From the NCBI RefSeq assembly GCF_021728395.1, contig NZ_JAKKCM010000002.1, forward strand, positions 62,001 through 126,000: a DNA stretch of 64,000 bases, given 5' to 3'. This document shows, in pieces, positions 1-8,316 of this stretch. The stretch comes from Vibrio sp. J1-1 (GTDB taxonomy: Bacteria > Pseudomonadota > Gammaproteobacteria > Enterobacterales > Vibrionaceae). The position numbers and the translations under genes were made by a program. Position 1 is the stretch's first letter; the number at the start of each line of letters is the position of its first letter. The notes below the pieces were generated by a model. The model was not told the origin of the DNA. It did not search any database and saw only the letters and a list, made by a program, of their open reading frames with translations.

Positions 1-765
1 ACGACTTGCCAGCCAAGTCAGTAAGAAAATAAATAAGAAATAGGTCATGACCAACGCAGACGTAAAGTGCCCGCTTGTCTGACGCATGTTGTACAAGTAG
101 ATCTGTAAAGTTTCATAGCGTGTGCCGACTAGAATATTGGCAAACACAAATTCACCTAGCAGGAAGGAGAAAGAGAGAAACAGCGACGCCATTAAGCCTT
201 TCTTCAAGTTTGGCAAAATGATCAGTAAAAATGCTTTGGTTGTGCTTGCACCAAGTAAATGCGCAGCGTCCATCAAGTCATGCAGGTTGATGGCTTCGAA
301 GCTGTTTGAAATCGCTCGATACATGAAAGGTAAAGCGATAGTGAAGTAAGTGCCAATCAAAATCCAAGGCGTACCAATTAAGGAAATGTCGCTGTTGGCA
401 TAAAGTTGCAGAAGGCCAACCGACGACACCACTGGCGGTACAGCAAACGGAAGCAATATCAGAATATTCATCAGTTTGTCGAATTTTGGGAAGTAGTAAA
501 ACACCACAAAAATCGCAGGCAGAATCAGAACAACACTCAGTGCCAGTGCTGAAATACAGACAAATAGAGAGCGACCAAAAGCTTGCAGGAAGCGTGGATC
601 GGTCAGCAGTTTGATGTACCAATCCAGCGTAAATCCGTCCGGCAGAATCGTCGCTCCCCAGCGGGAAGATATCGAATAGACGAAGGTTGCCAATATTGGG
701 ATCAGCATAATGCCGACAATGGAGTACACCACGGTTTTGTGGAAGCGAGTATTAACGTTTTGCAT
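1..765 (-). CDS. ABC transporter inner-membrane permease, second subunit (3' end outside window)
   Basis: The reading frame starts at an ATG whose complement is at 763-765 and stays open to the window edge (255 codons). Its C-terminus lies beyond base 1. The protein is hydrophobic with about six membrane spans. A cytoplasmic loop near residues 165-185 (DAAHLLGASTTKAFLLI) has the EAA-type pattern of BPD_transp_1 permeases that contact the ATPase. The start overlaps the end of the upstream permease by 14 bases, so the two are translationally coupled and probably form a heterodimeric channel. No ATPase gene is in view; it probably follows beyond the left edge. The substrate is inferred only from neighbours (binding protein, phosphohydrolase). 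Confidence 0.85.
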   Translation of the reverse strand, partial: MQNVNTRFHKTVVYSIVGIMLIPILATFVYSISSRWGATILPDGFTLDWYIKLLTDPRFLQAFGRSLFVCISALALSVVLILPAIFVVFYYFPKFDKLMNILILLPFAVPPVVSSVGLLQLYANSDISLIGTPWILIGTYFTIALPFMYRAISNSFEAINLHDLMDAAHLLGASTTKAFLLIILPNLKKGLMASLFLSFSFLLGEFVFANILVGTRYETLQIYLYNMRQTSGHFTSALVMTYFLFIFLLTWLASR

Positions 766-1663
766 TAGCTTGTTTACCTGCGTAGCTCTTAGTAATGAGC
801 CATTGGTTAATCACAGTGATAAAGGCCAGCATTGCCATCAAAATAACCGAGATTGCTGCGGCGAGATTAGGTTCAAGGAACAGATCGCCCGAGACCAAGC
901 TCGCAATGCGAATGGTGATGAGGTTGTAGTTCCCGGAAGTTAACGCATACACACTGGCATAAGCGCCAACGGCATTTGCGATCAGGATGATTAACGTACC
1001 CAGCAGCGCAGGAGAAAGCACGGGCAAGGCGATGCGTATCCAGTATTGTGAGGTTTTTGCGCCAAGCAATGCTGCTGCCGCTTGCCAATCGTCACTTAGG
1101 GCATCGAATGCAGGGTAGAGCAACAATACTGCTAATGGGATCTGGAAGTAGATGTAAATCGCCATCAATCCCCATTTGCCATAGAGGTCGAAATCGCCGA
1201 GCAAACCGTATTGTTTAAGCAGTAAAGTGACCGCACCGTTTGTGCCTAAAATGATGATGAATGCGAACGCCAAAGGCACGCCAGCGAAGTTGCTGCTCAT
1301 GTTGGTAAAGGCAATGACACCGTCACGGATTTTTGAATCGACACGACGTAATGAAGAAACCAGTACGGTTGCAACCAGTAACCCAACAATGCTCGACCAA
1401 AATGAGAGCCATAAGCTGTTGCCAAAAGCTTGCATCATGAAGGTTGAATCAAACACTTCCAGATAGTTATCGAACGCGAACTCGCCGTCGTAAATAAAGC
1501 TGTTAATCAGCACCCAAACAATCGGTGCAAGCTGAAACAGGTAGAAAAACAGAGCGAAGGGCGCAAGCCACAATGCAGGCTTACTCCGTTTTAACCAACA
1601 ACTCATTCGACGCTTGTTCGTGCTTTCATTATTGGTTGTTGATGAGATGGCAGAACTGCTCAT
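752..1663 (-). CDS. ABC transporter inner-membrane permease, first subunit
   Basis: This 303-residue protein has a polar N-terminus (about 30 residues), a first span near residues 30-52 and about five more. The loop near residues 190-210 (DDWQAAAALLGAKTSQYW) is an EAA-type coupling motif, so it belongs to the BPD_transp_1 (PF00528) permeases used by iron, spermidine and phosphonate-type importers. Its ATG shares four bases (ATGA) with the stop of the phosphohydrolase upstream, and its end overlaps the second permease. The gene order binding protein, hydrolase, permease, permease indicates one operon. Confidence 0.88.
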   Translation of the reverse strand: MSSSAISSTTNNESTNKRRMSCWLKRSKPALWLAPFALFFYLFQLAPIVWVLINSFIYDGEFAFDNYLEVFDSTFMMQAFGNSLWLSFWSSIVGLLVATVLVSSLRRVDSKIRDGVIAFTNMSSNFAGVPLAFAFIIILGTNGAVTLLLKQYGLLGDFDLYGKWGLMAIYIYFQIPLAVLLLYPAFDALSDDWQAAAALLGAKTSQYWIRIALPVLSPALLGTLIILIANAVGAYASVYALTSGNYNLITIRIASLVSGDLFLEPNLAAAISVILMAMLAFITVINQWLITKSYAGKQANAKR

Positions 1664-2466
1664 AGTGCTAACAATTCCTGAGTATAAGGTTTCGAGTGGT
1701 CAAGGTTGAGAAGCTGACAAACCGAGCCACAAATCTCAGTTTGTTTAACGTGACAATCTTGGTGGGTGAACGTATCGCCAATCACAAACAGCGGTACTTC
1801 TCTCTCTTCTGGCAGTACGCCGCCATGAGATAAATCGTTGTTCATGCCATGATCGCTGGTCACGATGATCTGGTAACCATCGGCAAGCCACTGATCGATG
1901 TAGTTGGAAAGGATGATGTCTGCGCCGCGCGCACAATTGCGGTATTGACGAGAATCTAAGCCGAATTTGTGGCCCGTATCATCAATGTTCATTGGGTGAA
2001 TCAGCAAGAAGTCCGGCTGATGCGCACGGCGTAAATGTTCAGCATCTAAAAACAGAGCTTCATCAGGGTACTGGTCCCAGTGATAAAAACAGCCATGTTG
2101 GATATTCAGTGTTTCATCATTGGTGAAGCGGTCACGGACGGCGTTATATGGGGCACGATTATAAAGCTCGCTCACCCAGTGATAAGCTGCTGCTGCGGTC
2201 ACTTTGCCTTGAGACTTGGCCAAGCTGAAGATTGAATCCTGATTAGACAAACGAACGATATGATTGTTGACGATGCCGCTATCAATCGGACGAACACCAG
2301 TTAGGATGCACTCGTAAAGTGGGCGGGACATCGAAGGTAGTTCACATTGCACTGGATACAGTGTTGCGCGTTGTTGCTCTAACAGACCGTTGAGGTAGCC
2401 CATACAATCACGGGCTACCTGATAATTCAGTCCATCGAGAACAACAAGGATAACCTTATTGCTCAT
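1660..2466 (-). CDS. Alkaline-phosphatase-superfamily phosphodiesterase/phosphonohydrolase, cytoplasmic
   Basis: This 268-residue protein belongs to the type I phosphodiesterase/nucleotide pyrophosphatase group (PF01663). The two-metal site is visible: D11 in VVLDG, a Ser nucleophile region at S45/S47 (LPSMSR), D162/D163 and H166 in NIDDTGHKFG, D205-H206 in TSDHGMN, and H214. There is no signal peptide, so it should act in the cytosol on an imported compound rather than in the periplasm. It sits between the binding-protein gene and the permeases in one operon, which suggests it cleaves the transported phosphate ester or phosphonate. Phosphonoacetate-hydrolase-like and pyrophosphatase-like activities are both possible and cannot be told apart here. 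Confidence 0.8.
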   Translation of the reverse strand: MSNKVILVVLDGLNYQVARDCMGYLNGLLEQQRATLYPVQCELPSMSRPLYECILTGVRPIDSGIVNNHIVRLSNQDSIFSLAKSQGKVTAAAAYHWVSELYNRAPYNAVRDRFTNDETLNIQHGCFYHWDQYPDEALFLDAEHLRRAHQPDFLLIHPMNIDDTGHKFGLDSRQYRNCARGADIILSNYIDQWLADGYQIIVTSDHGMNNDLSHGGVLPEEREVPLFVIGDTFTHQDCHVKQTEICGSVCQLLNLDHSKPYTQELLAL

Positions 2467-2495
2467 GATATTTTCTCGTTACTTCTTGCTTGGTA

Positions 2496-3575
2496 TTACT
2501 GCTGATGAATCAGTACGTTCTCTTGCCATTGGCGCGGCAGTTTACGTGCCGATTTTTCCCATGCAGAGAAATCCGTAACCGGTTTAGCATTCGTGTACTG
2601 GTCGTTAGAGATCAACTTGTCCTGAATGGATTTTGGTAGGGTGATGTTGCTGCGAATCGGACGTGCATAACCTTCTGCAAGGTTTATCTGACCTTGGTCA
2701 CTGAAGATGTATTCACGTGCTAGCTTCGCTGCATTCGGGTTCTTCGCGTATTTGTTGATGATGGTTGTGTAGCCCGAAACCACAGAACCGTCTTGAGGAA
2801 TGTTTACGGTAAATTGGTCGCGGTCAATCTGGTCACGGTAGTTCAACGCGTTAAAATCCCAAAGGATAGCAACTTCGACTTCACCTTTTTCAAGGTTTGC
2901 AATGCTTGGGTCCGTAAATGACAAACGACCTTGCTTGGCTAATTTTGCAAAATACTCGATAGCTGGTGTTAAGTTTGACTCGTCACCACCATGGGCAAAC
3001 GCTGCCGCAAGTATTGCATTGTTGGCTTGTGCGGCCACACCGACATCACCGACCGTTACTTTGTAGTCGCCCTTTAGTAGGTCATCCCAGGTTTTTGGTG
3101 CGTTTTTCACTAGGTTATTGTTTGAGATGAAAGAGATTGTGCCAGTATAAGCAAGTGCCCAGTGACCATCTTTATCTTTTGCCCAATCAGGGATATCGTT
3201 CCAAGTTGTTGGTTTATATGGCTGTGTTACCCCTTTTTTTACCGCTACTCGCGCAAAGGCAAAACCCACATCACCAATGTCCGCAGTCGCATTTTTCTTC
3301 TCAGCTTCAAATTTTGCGATCTCCTGAGCTGAGCTCATGTCCGTATCCTGGTGCTTCAAACCGTAGTTTGATTGCAAGTCCGCCCATGTGTCTTTCCAGT
3401 TTGCCCAACTACCAGGCATACCCACACTGTAAACCGCGCCTTCTTGTTGAGCAGCTTTTACCAATGTGTCTAGGTTGGCGTCTTTGTCTTGTGTTGCGGA
3501 AAACGCAGAGGCAGATAGTGTTGCTGCAATCAGAGTGGCTGATGCTACAGCGGAACGGCTAAGCAAAGTTTTCAT
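2496..3575 (-). CDS. ABC transporter periplasmic substrate-binding protein (SBP_bac_6/Fe-spermidine type)
   Basis: The protein has 359 residues from the ATG with complement at 3573-3575, preceded by AAGGA about eight bases away. An ATG nine bases upstream is less well placed. The N-terminus is a clear signal peptide (MKTLLSRSAVASATLIAATL, cleavage near the SASAFSA stretch). The remainder is a type II periplasmic binding fold of the SBP_bac_6 or ABC-type Fe3+/polyamine/phosphonate group. It is the first gene of the operon with the hydrolase and two permeases. The ligand is unknown; the co-transcribed phosphohydrolase points to an organophosphate or phosphonate. Confidence 0.85.
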   Translation of the reverse strand: MKTLLSRSAVASATLIAATLSASAFSATQDKDANLDTLVKAAQQEGAVYSVGMPGSWANWKDTWADLQSNYGLKHQDTDMSSAQEIAKFEAEKKNATADIGDVGFAFARVAVKKGVTQPYKPTTWNDIPDWAKDKDGHWALAYTGTISFISNNNLVKNAPKTWDDLLKGDYKVTVGDVGVAAQANNAILAAAFAHGGDESNLTPAIEYFAKLAKQGRLSFTDPSIANLEKGEVEVAILWDFNALNYRDQIDRDQFTVNIPQDGSVVSGYTTIINKYAKNPNAAKLAREYIFSDQGQINLAEGYARPIRSNITLPKSIQDKLISNDQYTNAKPVTDFSAWEKSARKLPRQWQENVLIHQQ

Positions 3576-3587
3576 TGTCTCCATCCT

Positions 3588-3603
3588 TCTGGACTAGGTC
3601 AGT
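3588..3603. promoter_or_regulatory. Candidate GntR/UTRA operator, proximal to the binding-protein gene
   Basis: The 16-mer TCTGGACTAGGTCAGT has a palindromic CTAG core and resembles the TGGTCTAGACCA-type operators of HutC-subfamily GntR regulators. It lies 12 bases upstream of the binding-protein start, inside its leader. A sister copy is at 3770-3785. Confidence 0.5.
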
Positions 3604-3769
3604 AAGTTCGATTGTTATCCTATGGATGGAGTGTGACGATTTAGCGCAGATAATTTGACAGTTATGCTGAATTTCTGTGGCAGTTATATTTCACCTGCAT
3701 GCAGGCTAACCAGTTGTTGGCTGTCATATTTTTGTTATCCAACTGACCTATCTTGTCCATCAAATAATC

Positions 3770-3785
3770 TGTGGACTAGATCAAC
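3770..3785. promoter_or_regulatory. Candidate GntR/UTRA operator, proximal to the regulator gene
   Basis: The 16-mer TGTGGACTAGATCAAC shares GGACTAG-purine-TCA with the copy at 3588-3603. It ends one base before the regulator start codon, which suggests autoregulation. Confidence 0.48.
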
Positions 3786-3786
3786 A

Positions 3787-4527
3787 ATGAATACATTGGT
3801 CACCTCTTACTCGGGAAAACAGTCAAGTACGCAACTAGGAAAAATTAGAGCGACGCTTCGTGAACAAATTCATTCAGGAATTCTCGTGCAAGGGCAAAAA
3901 TTGCCGTCAGAGCGCGAATTAAGCGAGCTTTTTTCAACGACCAGAATCACCATTAAGGATGCTTTAGTTTCGTTAGAAACAGAGGGAATCATCTACCGGG
4001 AGGAGCGACGAGGCTGGTATGTGTCTCCCTCAAGAGTATGCTACAACCCATTGTCCCGCGCACATTTTCATCAAATGGTTCGCGAACAGAATCGCATAGC
4101 GGAAACCAAGTTAATCCATGTGCGCAGTGAAATGGTGTCTGGTGAGTATGCCAAGGTTTTAGAAGTCGAACAGATCACGCCAATTTATATTATCGAGCGA
4201 TTACGCCATATTGATGGCCGCGCGGTGCTGTTTGTAGAAAATGTCCTGAAGGCGGAATTGTTTGAGGGAATCTTAGCGGAAAACCTGACCTTGTCACTGA
4301 CTGGTATCTATCGGGAAAAATTTGGAATTGAAACCAAACGCTCCCGATTTGATGTGATTCCAACGTCAGCCCCTGCTCATGTTGCAAAGCCCCTGAATCT
4401 GGCTGAAGGGCAGCCTGTTCTTAAAATCTGTCGGGTGAACTACAACCAAGATGGGGAGTTGATGGACTGTGAACTGGAGTACTGGCGTCCGGATGCGGTG
4501 AGAATACGCATTGACAGCGTGGAGTGA
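3787..4527 (+). CDS. GntR-family regulator with UTRA domain (HutC/PhnR type)
   Basis: I use the ATG at 3787 (246 residues). An earlier in-frame start at 3655 would add 44 Cys-rich residues unlike the family. Residues 15-80 form a winged helix (LREQIHSGILVQGQKLPSER, then TRITIKDALVSLETEGIIYR), and about residues 95-240 form a UTRA effector domain. It is divergent from the ABC/hydrolase operon, and two matching palindromes flank the shared intergenic region, so it probably represses that operon and itself. UTRA GntR proteins commonly sense the imported compound or its phosphorylated product. PhnR of 2-aminoethylphosphonate systems is one relative, but this identity is not proven. Confidence 0.85.
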   Translation: MNTLVTSYSGKQSSTQLGKIRATLREQIHSGILVQGQKLPSERELSELFSTTRITIKDALVSLETEGIIYREERRGWYVSPSRVCYNPLSRAHFHQMVREQNRIAETKLIHVRSEMVSGEYAKVLEVEQITPIYIIERLRHIDGRAVLFVENVLKAELFEGILAENLTLSLTGIYREKFGIETKRSRFDVIPTSAPAHVAKPLNLAEGQPVLKICRVNYNQDGELMDCELEYWRPDAVRIRIDSVE

Positions 4528-4533
4528 GTAAGA

Positions 4534-4568
4534 GATTCCCGATATTTTTCAAAAAATTACCGGGAATC
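4534..4568. terminator. Bidirectional hairpin between convergent genes
   Basis: GATTCCCG pairs with CGGGAATC, and the interior T and A runs pair further. It lies between the GntR gene and the BCCT gene, which converge, and could end both transcripts. Confidence 0.6.
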
Positions 4569-4581
4569 ATAAATTAAGCAA

Positions 4582-6165
4582 CTAAGTTAAACCTTGCTCT
4601 TTCGCCATCTGCTTTGCAATGCTTGGTGCTTTCCAAATACTTGGCAATATGATCAAAGATACTGGCACTGCGGTAATCACGATGAAGGACTGCAACGCCG
4701 AGATGCCACCTGATCCCATCGAAATCAGAGCAATCGCTACTAAGCCCATGATCAAGCCCCAAAACGTACGAATTATCGCGTTAGGTTCCGTAGAGCCTGT
4801 CATTACAACGCTGATGGTGTACGTCATCGAGTCACCAGTGGTGACAATGAAGGTCGTGGTTAAAATAAGGAAAAGCACCGAAATGATCATCGGGAATGGC
4901 AGTTCTGATGTGATCGCCAGTAATACAGCAGGAAGATTGAAGCCTTCGAAAGCGGATGAAATTACACCTGGATTGCTTAACTCAAACGCCAGTCCACTAC
5001 CGCCAACAATGCTGAACCAGAAGCAGGTGATGAGCGGTGCAGCAATGCTAATTGACATTATTAATTGACGGATCGTGCGACCACGAGAGATACGCGCAAT
5101 AAAGATCGCCATCATTGGGCCATAACCAATAAACCAACCCCAGAAGAAAACGGTCCACCAGCTTAACCAGTCTGTGTCACCACGGTAGAGTGCCATTGGA
5201 AAGAAGTTATCTACCAAACGGCCAATACCTTGGACATAGCCGTCGACAATAAACGTGGTTGGGCCTACGGCCAAAATATATCCAATCAAAACAACGGATA
5301 AGATGATGTTGTAACGACTGACAATTTGAATGCCTTTACTTACGCCACTTAGCGCGGAAAGGGTGTACATCAGAATGGCAGCAATGATCACCATGCTCTG
5401 CGTAAAGAAGGTATCTGGCAATCCAAATAGTGAATTCAGGGCGTAACTGATTTGTAGGCCAAGAAAACCAATAGGACCGATCGTGCCAGCGGCTACCGCG
5501 ATGATACTGCACGCATCAGCTAAGTTACCAATCCAGCCATTGATGGCTTTATCGCCTAAAACAGGGTACAGCAGAGTACGTGGTTTTAATGGTAGCCCCT
5601 TGTCGTAGTGGAGGTGCATCAAAACAATAGAGGAAAGGCCACCAAGGATCGCCCAGGCTAAGAAACCCCAATGCATAAAGGACTGAGATAACGCATTGAT
5701 TGCGGCGGTTTTGGGAGAGGCGTCACCATAGAGTGGTGGAGCAGTAACGAAATGGGCGATAGGCTCAGCCGCTGCCCAAAAAACACCGCCACCAGCGAGT
5801 AGGGTGCAGAGTACAATCGATAGCCATTTGAAATTATCGATTTCTGGTTCCGCTAAACTTCCTAAACGTACATCACCAGTACGTCCAAAAGCGAGAGCCA
5901 AACCAATTAAAAAATTGAGAAGAAGCAATACCTGCCAGTAAGCGCCGAAATATTTTGTGGCAAATCCAAAGCCATTGTTAACCATTGCGGTTAGAGAGTC
6001 TGTACTCGTCAGAGCTAGCAGAACGAACAGAGTAAGAAAGCTACCACTTAACCAAAATACTGGGTTAGTGAGTTCGAGTCGCTTAATTAGGGACGGAGGG
6101 TGGATCGCGGCATAGTCTGCTTCCTGAACAGGAGCATGGGAGGCGGTATTCGTCATATTTGACAT
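4582..6165 (-). CDS. BCCT-family betaine/choline/carnitine-type transporter
   Basis: The 527-residue protein has about 12 membrane spans. The family's Trp-rich signature is present near residues 335-360 (WLSWWTVFFWGWFIGYGP), followed by the conserved IARISRGRTIRQ loop. BCCT carriers take up betaine, choline, carnitine or DMSP for osmoprotection or catabolism, driven by sodium or proton gradients. The C-terminal tail is short, which argues against the long osmosensing tail of BetP. It stands alone and converges with the GntR gene. Vibrios carry four or more BCCT paralogues and I cannot assign which one this is. Confidence 0.9.
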   Translation of the reverse strand: MSNMTNTASHAPVQEADYAAIHPPSLIKRLELTNPVFWLSGSFLTLFVLLALTSTDSLTAMVNNGFGFATKYFGAYWQVLLLLNFLIGLALAFGRTGDVRLGSLAEPEIDNFKWLSIVLCTLLAGGGVFWAAAEPIAHFVTAPPLYGDASPKTAAINALSQSFMHWGFLAWAILGGLSSIVLMHLHYDKGLPLKPRTLLYPVLGDKAINGWIGNLADACSIIAVAAGTIGPIGFLGLQISYALNSLFGLPDTFFTQSMVIIAAILMYTLSALSGVSKGIQIVSRYNIILSVVLIGYILAVGPTTFIVDGYVQGIGRLVDNFFPMALYRGDTDWLSWWTVFFWGWFIGYGPMMAIFIARISRGRTIRQLIMSISIAAPLITCFWFSIVGGSGLAFELSNPGVISSAFEGFNLPAVLLAITSELPFPMIISVLFLILTTTFIVTTGDSMTYTISVVMTGSTEPNAIIRTFWGLIMGLVAIALISMGSGGISALQSFIVITAVPVSLIILPSIWKAPSIAKQMAKEQGLT

Positions 6166-6350
6166 AAGTACTTCGCTTTTGAGGGCTCGGAGGCCGTGTA
6201 TTTCCCCTCACATCCAGTCAATGAAAAGTGTGAAGGACTTCAAAAAGTCGCAGATATTAGCATGTCGAGATAATGAATTTAACCGTAGATTTAAGTTCAT
6301 TGTTCGTGTATCAGCCAAGACACTGATTTTTGGAGTAGATGACGTTGAAG

Positions 6351-6614
6351 TTAAGAGGATTCTCTTAGCTTTTGATGTATGCGATAACCAAACACATAAC
6401 CGATGTAAAATAGAGCAGCGAGTGTCATTGACGCTGCGGTGTAGGCGAGAGTTCGGTTAAGGCCAATGCCAAAGGCGAATGTAAACGCAATGCCGTTGAC
6501 CGCTTCCACAGGAAAGTCGTACCAAGCAATATGGACCGAAGACCCAAAAAGCAGCACTGTGCTAAGGAGAAAGATCACGCCGCTCAATAAGCCGAACCAT
6601 CTGCTGTTGTTCAT
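6351..6614 (-). CDS. Small inner-membrane protein of unknown function
   Basis: The protein has 87 residues from the ATG with complement at 6612-6614, which has TTGAGA upstream; a TTG four codons earlier is possible. Three hydrophobic segments are visible (about residues 8-26, 40-55 and 58-78), with a short basic C-terminal tail (GYRIHQKLRESS). I do not recognise the family. It lies downstream of nothing on its strand and upstream of the BCCT gene with a 185-base gap, so it probably has its own transcript. Confidence 0.6.
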   Translation of the reverse strand: MNNSRWFGLLSGVIFLLSTVLLFGSSVHIAWYDFPVEAVNGIAFTFAFGIGLNRTLAYTAASMTLAALFYIGYVFGYRIHQKLRESS

Positions 6615-6674
6615 GTTTATTCTCAAGTGTTACTTAAGTAACGTAACAAAATATTTCAGGGTCGGTATTATATA

Positions 6675-6707
6675 CCCAAATAACCACGAGGTGTGTGGTT
6701 ATTTGGG
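6675..6707. repeat. Perfect 13-bp inverted repeat, probably a shortened Vibrio palindromic repeat
   Basis: CCCAAATAACCAC and GTGGTTATTTGGG are separated by seven bases, with TATA just outside the left arm. No U-run follows on either strand, so it is not a classical terminator. The outer sequence TATACCCAA resembles the ends of the larger element at 13492-13581. Confidence 0.6.
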
Positions 6708-6825
6708 CAGTTATCGGATTAATAGTAGTTTTGTAGGCGTAAAGTAAGAGGTTACTGAAGCAACCTCTTTATGGACAAATGGAGTCTGATTCCAGTTAGT
6801 TCGAAGAATCAACGTTGACGGGCAA

Positions 6826-8316
6826 TCAACCTTCTGAGTTGGTCGGCTGATTGAGTGTCCAATTCCCACCAAGCGATTTGTAAAGCGCAATCGTCGCTTG
6901 CGCCGTTTGTAGTTTTGCCGCGACACGTCGGTCTTGCATCATTCGTTGCTGGCGCTGAGCGTCTAACACCGATAAATGGTCAATCAGACCAGCGCGGTAA
7001 AGTGACTTCGCTTTGCTCACTGCGTTATCCGTCGCCTTCAGCGCATCATTGACTCGACGCTGGTTCTCCTGACTTCTGCCGTAGGCGAACAGTGTTGATT
7101 CAGTTTCCGCCAATGCTGCATCCACCGTATGCTGATAAGACAATGTCGCCGAATCAAATCGTGCTTGGTTAATGGCTTCAATTGCTTCCCCACGCCCGCC
7201 GTCAAACAAGTTCCAACTTACGCCTGCAGCGCCCATCCAGCCGAAAGAGTCACTACTGAACAGATCATCAAAGCTCGATGCGGACAAGCCCGGAGCTCCC
7301 GTTAAGAAAAACTTAGGGTATTGATCGGCAATACTAGCCGCGAGTTCTTCATTCAATGCAGCCATTTCACGCTCAGCCAGACGAATATCGGTACGGCGCT
7401 TCAATAAATCCGAGGGTAAACCGACGGGCACCATATTCTGCATGCTCGGCACACCATGGCTTTGTGCCAAACGAGTTTCAACCTTTGTCAGTGGTTCGCC
7501 AAGTAGCACCGTAATACGATGTTTATGCGTTTGTTGAGCAATTTCTAGCTGAGGAATGATCGCCTCCATGGCTGCGAGCGTTGCTTTCGCTTGTGCTAAA
7601 TCAAGGTCAGAGCCATAGCCGCTTTGCACCACTTTCTCGACCAGGTTCATTGTACGTTTCTGATCGTCTAAGTTTGACTTCGCCAGTTCAAGGCGTTCGC
7701 TCGCACCTTGGTACTGAAGGTAGTTATGAATTAAATCAGCCGTAATCACCGTGGTTAAGCCACTTTGATAAATTTCAGCTTGCTCCAGGCGAATTTGCGC
7801 CGCATTCGCTTGACGGTCAATTCGCCCAAATAAATCCATCTCCCACGAGATATTCGCTCCGGCAAAGACACCATCGTGCTGATTATCCATCAAGGTGACA
7901 TTGCCAACTTGTGGCGGTAAGCCTGATACCGAATCACTTAACGGATTTAAAATTGGGCCCATTGATGAGTCATTCTTGCTGAACCGATAATTCATATAGC
8001 CCGCGCTGAGACTGATGGTCGGCACTTTAAACGATTCCACCATCGTCTTATAGCTGTTGGCCATTTTTACACGCTCCGCGGCGACTTTAAGCGGAATACT
8101 TTGACTCTGCATATCTTGAACCAGTTGATTTAAGATTGGGTCGTTGAATTCCGTCCACCAAAACTGAATGGTTTGCGACTCGGTGCTTAGCCCCGAGTCC
8201 TGGCTGTTAAGGTAAGTCTCTGCAATGCTGGTGGTTGGACCCTGATAATCGGGACCCACCGCACAACCAGTTAAACTCAGTGCCAGAACAATTGGCGCAA
8301 GGATGAATTTTTTCAT
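6826..8316 (-). CDS. Outer-membrane efflux channel lipoprotein (NodT/OprM type)
   Basis: The 496-residue protein is a TolC-like trimeric outer-membrane channel of an RND pump. The signal ends in a lipobox LTGC with Cys18, followed by AVGPDYQGP, typical of the NodT subfamily. Two OEP repeats follow (about residues 60-260 and 270-480). The start has GGAGG seven bases upstream and overlaps the stop of the RND pump gene by four bases (ATGA). With the pump and adaptor it forms a complete tripartite exporter encoded in one operon. Confidence 0.93.
   Translation of the reverse strand: MKKFILAPIVLALSLTGCAVGPDYQGPTTSIAETYLNSQDSGLSTESQTIQFWWTEFNDPILNQLVQDMQSQSIPLKVAAERVKMANSYKTMVESFKVPTISLSAGYMNYRFSKNDSSMGPILNPLSDSVSGLPPQVGNVTLMDNQHDGVFAGANISWEMDLFGRIDRQANAAQIRLEQAEIYQSGLTTVITADLIHNYLQYQGASERLELAKSNLDDQKRTMNLVEKVVQSGYGSDLDLAQAKATLAAMEAIIPQLEIAQQTHKHRITVLLGEPLTKVETRLAQSHGVPSMQNMVPVGLPSDLLKRRTDIRLAEREMAALNEELAASIADQYPKFFLTGAPGLSASSFDDLFSSDSFGWMGAAGVSWNLFDGGRGEAIEAINQARFDSATLSYQHTVDAALAETESTLFAYGRSQENQRRVNDALKATDNAVSKAKSLYRAGLIDHLSVLDAQRQQRMMQDRRVAAKLQTAQATIALYKSLGGNWTLNQPTNSEG

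Noticed and set aside
3137-3562. 141-codon + strand open frame across the ABC binding-protein gene
   Set aside because: Antisense to a signal-peptide-bearing binding protein with good start and coupling; no ribosome site.
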